From: Methylococcus sp. UBA6136
GTDB taxonomy: Bacteria > Pseudomonadota > Gammaproteobacteria > Methylococcales > Methylococcaceae
Length of the DNA stretch: 5,223 nt
Assembly (NCBI GenBank): GCA_002423305.1
Contig: DIVI01000014.1
Span: 1-5,223, forward strand
Direction: 5' to 3'
Below, one piece after another: positions 1 through 4,801 of the stretch. Within the stretch, counting starts at the first letter, position 1; the number at the start of each line of letters is the position of its first letter. Both the position numbers and the translations under genes were made by a program. The notes below the pieces were generated by a model that saw only the letters and a list, made by a program, of their open reading frames with translations, searched no databases and had not been told where the DNA came from.

Positions 1-135
1 CTGGTGCGCAAGGCAACGCCGGACAAGGTTTTGGAAGAACTAAAGGGCGCTGGCGGCAAGGTACTTCAAACTTCTCTGTCCCACGAAGACGAATCCAAGC
101 TCCAGGCCGCTCTGGACGCCGCCAAGTCAGCCTGA
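1..135 (+). CDS. DUF1269-type membrane protein, C-terminal end (partial)
   Basis: The window opens inside a reading frame of 44 codons ending in TGA at 133-135. The visible residues contain the stretches LVRKATPDKVLEEL and GGKVLQTSLSHEDE, followed by a short alanine- and lysine-rich tail. This pattern (hydrophobic strand, RKxTPDKVLEELK, GGxVLxTSLSxEDExxLQxAL) is what I recall for the C terminus of DUF1269 proteins, a family of small bacterial membrane proteins of unknown function whose glycine-rich hydrophobic centre would lie upstream of the window. The part seen here is hydrophilic and probably cytoplasmic. The start, the length and any upstream operon partners cannot be judged. The family call rests on remembered motif similarity; the reading frame itself is clear. 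Confidence 0.8.
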   Translation: MVRKATPDKVLEELKGAGGKVLQTSLSHEDESKLQAALDAAKSA

Positions 136-143
136 AAACCAGA

Positions 144-163
144 GCCGGGGGGGACACCCCGGC
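144..163 (-). terminator. GC-rich hairpin between convergent genes, likely terminator of the minus-strand unit
   Basis: A perfect 7-bp inverted repeat (GCCGGGG and CCCCGGC, 6-base loop) lies in the 73-bp gap between the stop of the DUF1269 gene and the stop of the protease gene. Read on the minus strand it lies 45 bases past the protease stop and is followed by TCTGGTTTTC, a modest U-rich tail. Read on the plus strand no T run follows, although the structure could still slow polymerase coming from the left. A second, weaker hairpin (GACGA, 6-base loop, TCGTC) lies at 170-185. The call is inference from symmetry and position. Confidence 0.5.
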
Positions 164-208
164 CAGATCGACGAATACCATCGTCTTCCCGGCTGCAACC
201 CCTGCGGC

Positions 209-898
209 TCAATGCCCGGGCCGCTTGAGAAAAGCCGGAAATTGAGCGGGATCCTCCCAAAAGGACAACCCTCGCAAAGGCCCAATCTCGACCAGGGGTC
301 GCGCCTCCACTGAGGCTATCCATTCACTGGGTATCGCGTAATAGCGCCCGCTATGGCCTGGCGCCAGAAAAGTGGCGAGTCCCACAAGCCTGCCCTTGCG
401 GTCGAATAAGCCGCCCCCGCTGCCGCCAAGGGTAAAAAAGGCCGATGTTTCGATGATGCGACTGCCACGAAAGGGATGCAGGGCCTTGACTGTACCCTCG
501 GAGAAGGACATGCCGAGGGCCCGCGGATAGCCATAGAAATACAAGGGCTGGCCCGACTTGAGACTGGAAATCTGACCCAACCGGGCCTTGGCTGCCTGCA
601 TGCCGGGGGCTTCCAGCAAGCAGAGATCACGCTGGACATCGATTCTCTCCCGGTGCACCACATAGCTCTCGGGGCCGCGAAAAATGGCGATTTTTCCCCC
701 ACCTCGAACCACGTGGCAATTGGTCACCACTGTGGTTGGACCCGTCACCACCCCAGATCCAAAATACATGCGGCCTTGTGTGTCGACCCCCCGAATCTGC
801 ACAACGCTCGCCGACACACTGTGGTTGACAGTGGCCATGGCCGCATCAGCCAGGAGCCAACCCGAAATCAGAAGCATCCATCGGCCTAGTATATTCAT
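209..898 (-). CDS. secreted trypsin-like (S1 family) serine protease
   Basis: A 229-residue protein with the layout of a small periplasmic serine protease. A signal peptide covers residues 1-22 (hydrophobic MLLISGWLLADAAMA, with cleavage after AMA). The S1 catalytic triad can be read directly: His62 in TNCHVV, Asp91 in RDLCLL and Ser160 in GGSGGG. The motif order, TNxHVV and the SGGGLFDRKGRLVGL stretch resemble the HtrA/Deg-type protease core, but the protein ends soon after the protease fold and has no PDZ domain. Cys61 and Cys93 lie next to the catalytic His and Asp and could form a disulfide. I chose the ATG at 898 because GAGGGGG (905-911) sits 6 bases upstream and the signal peptide then has normal length. 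A GTG at 925 or ATG at 922 would add 8-9 residues and also has a GGAG nearby. The substrate is unknown. The gene is 102 bp downstream of the transglycosylase on the same strand and may be co-transcribed with it. Confidence 0.88.
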   Translation of the reverse strand: MNILGRWMLLISGWLLADAAMATVNHSVSASVVQIRGVDTQGRMYFGSGVVTGPTTVVTNCHVVRGGGKIAIFRGPESYVVHRERIDVQRDLCLLEAPGMQAAKARLGQISSLKSGQPLYFYGYPRALGMSFSEGTVKALHPFRGSRIIETSAFFTLGGSGGGLFDRKGRLVGLATFLAPGHSGRYYAIPSEWIASVEARPLVEIGPLRGLSFWEDPAQFPAFLKRPGH

Positions 899-904
899 AC
901 GAAA

Positions 905-911
905 CCCCCTC
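905..911 (-). promoter_or_regulatory. ribosome binding site that decides the protease start
   Basis: On the minus strand GAGGGGG lies 6 bases before the ATG at 898. This favours the 229-residue form over the longer GTG/ATG alternatives at 925/922, whose own GGAG is 1 base (GTG) or 4 bases (ATG) away from the start. Confidence 0.5.
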
Positions 912-1000
912 AACCCGATCATCACACTCCATGTTCGAAAGCCATCCCAGCCTTCAGGTTCCCCACCCTGCGATAGACAGATTTCTTAAAACTGTCAGAT

Positions 1001-2086
1001 CTACCAGTCCAAACCAGGAATACCGACCGCCTGGATGAATCGGGCATTTTCGCCATCCTGGTAATGCGGCAACTGACCCTCCCTGCTCCAAAGCCGATAA
1101 GCTAGCGCCGCCGACAGCACCCTAATCGGGTAGGCGCGAGGAAGATGCTGAAGATAAGGTTGAATCGTAAAAAAATCCTTGGCGCCATACTGCCGCATGA
1201 TGGCGCTTAGCCCCCCATTGCGTGGACCGATGTTGTAGGCCAGCAAGGCCAAAAATAGGTCGCCATTCATTTCGTCCAAGTAATGGCGCAATGTCGCTGC
1301 CGCCAGTTGGGCATTATGCTGGGGGTTTAGGGGATCGGGGCGACTAATGCGCAGCTGCTTTTTGACCGCTTCCACGGCCGCCCTGGGAGCGGCGGTGATC
1401 TGGAAAATGCCACGCCCACCATCCTGGCTGTCCCGCGGCACAAAAGACGACTCCGTCACACCAATGCCAACCAAAACCTCACCGTCGACGCCATAAGTTT
1501 GTGCGGCCGTTCGTATAGCCGGGAGGTAAGGCCTAGAGCGCCCCAAAATGGCCTGCATGGCGTCCAGATCTGCCCGTCGGTAGGCCGCATAAACCTGATG
1601 ACCAATACTGCTTTTCCCGGCCTGCTCGACACCGCCAACAAGGGTCCGCAAATTTTGCAAATCGGCCCGGAAATCCGGGCGCGAGGCAAAAACACAGGCG
1701 CCAAACACCACCAGACCTGCCGCGGCTAATGGTGCCAGGGGAGCCATGTGAACTAACCGCCGACGCAGGTGGTTCCACAAGCCAATCAGCACGGAACCGG
1801 CAATGGCGAGAATCAGCACCGTACCGGCAAAGGGCAAAAGGCTTTGGGTCAGACCGCTGCCCCCAAACCAGTCGGCCGCTCGCCCCATGACAGCAATGAT
1901 GGCAACCAATCCGGCAGAGGTCAGCAGCAGGACTTCAAGAATCGCCAGCATTAGCCATTTCCCCCGCCCCATAGCGCTTGCCGCACGGGATGACACGGCA
2001 ACTCGCCGGCGCCCCGTTCGGGTGGGAGTTCGGCGTGGAGGGGAGCTTCTATGGGTCCGTTTAGCGTCGGGCAATCGAGCCACCAT
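1001..2086 (-). CDS. membrane-anchored lytic transglycosylase (SLT domain)
   Basis: A 361-residue protein that should cleave peptidoglycan glycan strands between MurNAc and GlcNAc, forming 1,6-anhydro ends. The C-terminal domain (about 185-340) carries the SLT landmarks: catalytic Glu212 in GVTESSF, GRGIFQIT (the equivalent of GLMQI) at 224-231, and AYNIGPRNG (the equivalent of AYNxG) at 283-291. The N terminus is unusual: residues 8-42 are rich in Arg, Ser, Thr and Pro, followed by three hydrophobic helices at about 44-67, 83-103 and 115-134. Charge distribution (Arg-rich tail, NHLRRR between helices 2 and 3) puts the tail in the cytoplasm and the SLT domain in the periplasm. I chose the ATG at 2086 because AAAGGA lies 5 bases upstream; a TTG at 2146 could add 20 residues with no support. 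The family is clear, but I do not recognise a named Mlt or Slt subtype. Its leader may fold over the ribosome binding site. Confidence 0.9.
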   Translation of the reverse strand: MVARLPDAKRTHRSSPPRRTPTRTGRRRVAVSSRAASAMGRGKWLMLAILEVLLLTSAGLVAIIAVMGRAADWFGGSGLTQSLLPFAGTVLILAIAGSVLIGLWNHLRRRLVHMAPLAPLAAAGLVVFGACVFASRPDFRADLQNLRTLVGGVEQAGKSSIGHQVYAAYRRADLDAMQAILGRSRPYLPAIRTAAQTYGVDGEVLVGIGVTESSFVPRDSQDGGRGIFQITAAPRAAVEAVKKQLRISRPDPLNPQHNAQLAAATLRHYLDEMNGDLFLALLAYNIGPRNGGLSAIMRQYGAKDFFTIQPYLQHLPRAYPIRVLSAALAYRLWSREGQLPHYQDGENARFIQAVGIPGLDW

Positions 2087-2091
2087 CAATA

Positions 2092-2097
2092 TCCTTT
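2092..2097 (-). promoter_or_regulatory. strong ribosome binding site of the transglycosylase
   Basis: AAAGGA on the minus strand ends 5 bases before the ATG at 2086. It fixes that start and lies mostly inside one arm of the inverted repeat at 2093-2126. Confidence 0.7.
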
Positions 2098-2126
2098 GTT
2101 CTATGCTGTGGAGATGGTAACAAAGG
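2093..2126. repeat. perfect 8-bp inverted repeat covering the transglycosylase ribosome binding site
   Basis: CCTTTGTT (2093-2100) and AACAAAGG (2119-2126) are exact reverse complements separated by 18 bases. In the transglycosylase transcript, read on the minus strand, the downstream arm contains five of the six bases of the AAAGGA ribosome binding site, so pairing would hide it. The same symmetry in DNA could be an operator in the divergent 2087-2231 region. The symmetry is read directly; either function is inference, and the large loop makes the hairpin only moderately stable. Confidence 0.6.
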
Positions 2127-2231
2127 GTGAGCGCCTCGCAGGGCAACCGATCCGCTGGGCTACGCTTGAGTTACTATGCTGCTGCCCTGCAATCTTGCTT
2201 TAGAGCGCTGTCGACCTTTCAAATCCAGGCC

Positions 2232-2864
2232 ATGATTTCGAACCACTCAGCTCAGCATGCTGGCATCCTTTCGTTTGCGCCTGGCAGAACAATATGGGCG
2301 CCAGTTCTTTTGTTAATTGCAAGCCTGAACCCCCTCCTCGCCATGGCCGAGGACAACCCATCGATTCGCTTCGACCACGCCCTCGACCGAGTGGACCGGC
2401 TGGAGTTTTACCGTTTAGACGATTTCGGCCCACCCGGCAGCGCCTGCCATGCATGCAGCAGCCCTCAACATGTGAGCTGCAATCCCAGCTGCTACGCGGA
2501 AATCCCCAGCCTGAGCCTGGTTTGCTCACAGAGAATACGGGGCATCAGCATTGGCCCGTTTGACAGGACGGGGCGTGGTCGCATCCTGGAGGAATTATTC
2601 AAGACAGACGCGATCACGATATCCACCGACCTGGGCGAAGAGTCGCTGGATGCGCCCAGCATCAGCAGCGAAAGCGGCGATCAGGACGAAAACTATGCCA
2701 TCGATATCAAGGGGTTGGAAGGATTCAAGAACTCGCTCATCAGGGTGTCATCCAGTGACAAGGAGGAATTCACTGTCAAGGTCGGGACGGACGACTTCAT
2801 CGTTCCGTTGAATCCAAAAATCAGGGACGGCCTGCGCCGCTTCATCAGACAGTGCCCTGACTGA
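2232..2864 (+). CDS. exported cysteine-containing protein of unknown function
   Basis: I do not recognise this 210-residue protein. Residues 20-39 are hydrophobic (APVLLLIASLNPLLAMA) and end in an AMA signal-peptidase I type site, so the mature chain (about 171 residues) is probably periplasmic or secreted. There is no lipobox cysteine. The mature part has six cysteines: a cluster at 72, 75, 83 and 87 (CHAC and CNPSC) and single ones at 98 and 208, an even number suited to disulfides. CHAC is not a CXXCH haem motif. The C-terminal half is acidic (EESLDAPSISSESGDQDE) and then alternates hydrophobic and charged residues as in beta strands. I chose the ATG at 2232, which has only a weak AGG close by; an upstream GTG at 2127 would add 35 residues and spoil the signal peptide. 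It stands divergent from the transglycosylase and convergent with the VTT protein, so no operon partner hints at its role. Confidence 0.7.
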   Translation: MISNHSAQHAGILSFAPGRTIWAPVLLLIASLNPLLAMAEDNPSIRFDHALDRVDRLEFYRLDDFGPPGSACHACSSPQHVSCNPSCYAEIPSLSLVCSQRIRGISIGPFDRTGRGRILEELFKTDAITISTDLGEESLDAPSISSESGDQDENYAIDIKGLEGFKNSLIRVSSSDKEEFTVKVGTDDFIVPLNPKIRDGLRRFIRQCPD

Positions 2865-2876
2865 GCCTGCGTTGGA

Positions 2877-3533
2877 TCAGGCGGGGTTGGCGTTCATCCA
2901 CCGGGATTTGCGCTTCACTACCCACTTGAGCATCACGCTGAGCACCAGAAACACCACGGTGGCTTCGGCAAGATACGCCGCCATTTGGCCCAGATCGGCC
3001 TGGATGGCTCCCGCGCCGATCAGACTGGCGGTCACACCTAAAGGCAAAAATCCGATGAAACTGCCGATCCAGAAATCTCGATGATTCACCGGACTCCAGG
3101 CGAGCAGAATATCGTTGTAGAGGCCCGCCAAAGGGAGCTGGCGAACGATCAGCACGGAAAACCAGCCACTCCCCGCAGGGGTGCTCAGCGCCCGGAGTTT
3201 GGGGTATTTCTCCAGCAAAGTCTCTGGCCGAGTATGGCGGGCCAAGATGAACAACGCATAGGCACCGAGGAGACTCCCCAGCTGGCTCCAGGCAAATCCC
3301 GCCTCAAAGCCGAACAACCATCCCGCCACCAGGCAGAAAATCAGGCGAGGAAGACCCAATGCGGTACCTAGCGCGGTTGCTGCAACAAAAACAGTAGGGG
3401 ACCAGGCGCCAAACTGAGCGAAAGTACTCCGCAGCAACGCGCCGTAATGCATCCAATCCTTCCATGGCAGGGTCAGCACCAGAGGGCTTGCAAGGAGCAG
3501 CAACGAAACGATTAGAACTGAACTTTTCTTCAT
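2877..3533 (-). CDS. TVP38/TMEM64 family (VTT domain) inner-membrane protein
   Basis: A 218-residue very hydrophobic protein with an N-terminal helix (about 5-23), a core of several membrane segments (about 45-100 and 125-175) and a last helix (188-207) followed by a basic tail (KRKSRW). The VTT (SNARE-associated) landmarks are visible: LVAGWLFGFEAG at 68-79, GAYALFILARH at 90-100, a conserved-type RQLPLAG at 131-137 in place of the usual RLxPxxP, and GSFIGFLPLG at 157-166. Relatives belong to the DedA/VTT superfamily, tied in bacteria and eukaryotes to lipid movement across membranes; the substrate here cannot be told. The ATG at 3533 has GGA 4 bases upstream. The gene ends 12 bp from the stop of the convergent exported protein and is divergent from the succinate dehydrogenase operon, so it probably has its own promoter in 3534-3801, which I could not place firmly. 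Confidence 0.87.
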   Translation of the reverse strand: MKKSSVLIVSLLLLASPLVLTLPWKDWMHYGALLRSTFAQFGAWSPTVFVAATALGTALGLPRLIFCLVAGWLFGFEAGFAWSQLGSLLGAYALFILARHTRPETLLEKYPKLRALSTPAGSGWFSVLIVRQLPLAGLYNDILLAWSPVNHRDFWIGSFIGFLPLGVTASLIGAGAIQADLGQMAAYLAEATVVFLVLSVMLKWVVKRKSRWMNANPA

Positions 3534-3590
3534 GTAATCCGGGTAAGCCTGGATAAAGTCATCTGCCGCAGGGTAGTGATGAGGTTTACC

Positions 3591-3605
3591 GATGGGTATC
3601 CCATC
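3591..3605. repeat. short operator-like palindrome upstream of the VTT gene
   Basis: GATGGG (3591-3596), TAT, CCCATC (3600-3605) is a perfect 6-bp inverted repeat with a 3-base centre, 58 bases upstream of the VTT start. The compact symmetry suits a dimeric regulator, or a small hairpin in the leader, but no regulator can be named. Confidence 0.35.
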
Positions 3606-3684
3606 TCGCTTGAGGGTATCAGAATCTCTCCACGAGTGCGCGGCAACAGGGGGTTATAGTCTGTTTCCACCCCACACATTCAGT

Positions 3685-3708
3685 GCCTGAGAGCGTTCAG
3701 TCTCAGGC
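3685..3708. repeat. perfect 8-bp inverted repeat upstream of the sdh promoter
   Basis: GCCTGAGA (3685-3692) and TCTCAGGC (3701-3708) are exact reverse complements with an 8-base centre. TTCAGT also repeats directly at 3679 and 3696, overlapping the palindrome. The element ends 42 bases before the -35 box of the sdh promoter, a place where an activator could bind. No T run follows on either strand, so a terminator is less likely. Confidence 0.45.
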
Positions 3709-3750
3709 CCTCGCTCCAAATCCACGGGCTGCACTCCCTGTGATGGGCGG

Positions 3751-3779
3751 TTGTGATTGCCTCGACCTCAAGGTATAAA
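3751..3779 (+). promoter_or_regulatory. sigma70-type promoter of the sdh operon
   Basis: TTGTGA (3751-3756, 4 of 6 to TTGACA) and TATAAA (3774-3779, 5 of 6 to TATAAT) are separated by exactly 17 bases. A transcript would begin near 3786, giving a leader of roughly 15 bases before the ATG at 3802. It is the best promoter-like match I found in the window and points into the assembly-factor-sdhCDA genes. Start-site mapping would confirm it. Confidence 0.6.
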
Positions 3780-3801
3780 GCGGTGAGACGGGGGGCGTTT
3801 A

Positions 3802-3963
3802 ATGATCAATGAAACCGATTCCGACACTTCAGTCAAAGATGACGTAGAAACAGCCATGGGCCTGGATATCCTAATCACCCCTATTTCAGCACCCAACTCG
3901 CCGCGTCCGGAACCCACACGCTATGGGGATTGGGAAAAGGCCGGTCGCTGTATCGATTTTTGA
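3802..3963 (+). CDS. DUF1674/SDHAF4-like succinate dehydrogenase assembly factor
   Basis: A 53-residue protein whose C terminus reads PEPTRYGDWEKAGRCIDF, the hallmark of DUF1674, the family of mitochondrial SDHAF4 (yeast Sdh8). Known members bind the flavinylated SdhA subunit, protect it while unassembled and promote its joining to SdhB. The conserved block covers residues 36-53; residues 1-35 are acidic and probably disordered, as usual in the family. An in-frame TGA at 3784-3786 makes the ATG at 3802 the first possible start. A G-rich stretch (3790-3795) lies 6 bases before it, a weak ribosome binding site. The TGA stop overlaps the sdhC ATG by one base (TGATG, 3961-3965), so the two genes are probably translated in a coupled way. 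Location directly ahead of sdhC independently supports the function. Its small size makes it easy to miss. Confidence 0.88.
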   Translation: MINETDSDTSVKDDVETAMGLDILITPISAPNSPRPEPTRYGDWEKAGRCIDF

Positions 3964-4415
3964 TGTCCGCTCCCTCAACACAGCCCAAAGCCTTGTCTCC
4001 GCCCGGCATGTCCCCTCGCCCTCGCCCTCTCTCACCCCATCTGCAGGTTTACCGCCTGCCGCTGACGGCGGTTCTGTCCATCAGCCATCGCATCACGGGC
4101 GTGATCCTTTCGGTCGGACTGCTCGCGATCGCCGCCCTCCCCGCCATCGTGGCCTGGGCTCCCGAATGGTTCAATTTGCTCCAGACAGCACTCGGGTCAC
4201 TGCCAGCCAGGATCGGGCTTTGGCTATGGGTTTATGCGCTTTACTTCCATGCCAGTCACGGCATAAGACACCTGATCTGGGACAGCCTTCATGGCTTGGA
4301 GAAGCGCGACCTATTGCTGCACAACTTGATCGAGATCGGGGTTTCCATTCTGCTGACGGCGGGTACGTTCACCCTTGCGGCCGAACAGAGCCTGACAGGC
4401 ACTTCCCCGCTCTGA
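3963..4415 (+). CDS. sdhC: succinate dehydrogenase cytochrome b556 subunit
   Basis: SdhC is one of two membrane anchors of complex II and helps hold haem b and ubiquinone. The first family signature begins at Arg21-Pro22 (RPLSPHL) and ends SISHRIT at 39-45; Ser39 and Arg43 match the quinone-site Ser27 and Arg31 of E. coli. The second signature, HASHGIRHLIWD at 96-107, gives the haem ligand His96 (E. coli His84). Three membrane helices lie at about 36-65, 83-107 and 117-140. I chose the ATG at 3963 because it overlaps the stop of the preceding gene as TGATG, although no ribosome binding site is visible. This gives 150 residues, longer than the usual 125-130, with a proline-rich extension. The ATG at 4008 would give a more typical 135. 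sdhD follows after 16 bases. Confidence 0.93.
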   Translation: MSAPSTQPKALSPPGMSPRPRPLSPHLQVYRLPLTAVLSISHRITGVILSVGLLAIAALPAIVAWAPEWFNLLQTALGSLPARIGLWLWVYALYFHASHGIRHLIWDSLHGLEKRDLLLHNLIEIGVSILLTAGTFTLAAEQSLTGTSPL

Positions 4416-4431
4416 ACGACTTACCCGCTGC

Positions 4432-4800
4432 ATGTCCCGCCCATCTTCAGATAACCGCAGTCGCTCTTGCAAGGCGGCTGGCAAGTGGCTGCAGGAACGT
4501 CTTACGGCTCTGCTCCTCGTTCCCCTGACTCTCTGGTTTGCCTGTTTCCTGGTTCGGCTACCTGCCAGCCATCTTTCGGACCTTCTTGAATGGTTGGGCA
4601 GCCCGACGCATAGCCTGCCCTTCCTCGGGTTCATGCTCGTGAGCACCTACCATGCATGGCTCGGGCTAAGGTCCGTCATGATCGACTACGTTCAGGCCCC
4701 GACGCTGAGACAGCTAGGTCTCTTTGCCATTGCAGGATTATTGGGGGGCGCGATGGCGACATCGGCCATAGCCATTTTTGTCCTGAGCCATACAGACTGA
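4432..4800 (+). CDS. sdhD: succinate dehydrogenase membrane anchor subunit
   Basis: The 122-residue partner of SdhC. The diagnostic stretch is YHAWLGLRSVMIDYV at 73-87: His74 is the expected second haem b ligand and Asp85-Tyr86 the quinone-site pair, matching His71, Asp82 and Tyr83 of E. coli SdhD with a constant offset of three. Three hydrophobic helices are visible at about 23-42, 62-83 and 94-117, after a basic, Ser-rich cytoplasmic N terminus. Length fits the family (about 115-125). The ATG at 4432 follows the sdhC stop by 16 bases with no clear ribosome binding site, and the TGA at 4798-4800 is one base before the sdhA ATG, so translation is probably coupled through the operon. SdhD is poorly conserved in sequence; the haem motif and the position between sdhC and sdhA make the call firm. 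Confidence 0.92.
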   Translation: MSRPSSDNRSRSCKAAGKWLQERLTALLLVPLTLWFACFLVRLPASHLSDLLEWLGSPTHSLPFLGFMLVSTYHAWLGLRSVMIDYVQAPTLRQLGLFAIAGLLGGAMATSAIAIFVLSHTD

Positions 4801-4801
4801 G

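Noticed and set aside
476..989. Plus-strand frames opposite the protease gene (476-889 and 684-989)
   Set aside because: The minus-strand frame has an intact signal peptide and catalytic triad, while these give products without hydrophobic or motif structure.
990..1000. Possible terminator just after the transglycosylase stop (GACAG/CTGTC around 976-996)
   Set aside because: Only 5 bp of stem with a 12-base AT-rich loop and no U tract in the right place; too weak to separate the transglycosylase from the protease gene.
2087..2146. TTG start at 2146 that would lengthen the transglycosylase by 20 residues
   Set aside because: The ATG at 2086 has a strong ribosome binding site at correct distance, and the extra residues have no recognisable role.
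2127..2231. GTG start at 2127 for the exported protein
   Set aside because: It would add 35 residues before the signal peptide and run against the divergent transglycosylase leader; the ATG at 2232 gives a normal exported protein, though its ribosome binding site is weak.
2445..2496. CHAC in the exported protein as a cytochrome c haem site
   Set aside because: The haem motif needs CXXCH; here the second cysteine is followed by serine, and no other CXXCH is present.
2865..2882. Small hairpin GCCTG-8-CAGGC between the convergent stops
   Set aside because: Only 5 bp of stem with no T run on either strand; not convincing as a terminator.
3930..3962. TTG start at 3930 for sdhC
   Set aside because: It would overlap the last 11 codons of the SDHAF4-like gene; the TGATG junction at 3961-3965 explains the start better.
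3923..4528. A 201-codon + strand frame overlapping sdhC and the start of sdhD
   Set aside because: It lies out of frame with two firmly identified subunits, its product is low-complexity (Pro, Arg, Ser, His) and matches nothing; it is a shadow of the GC-rich sdh genes.
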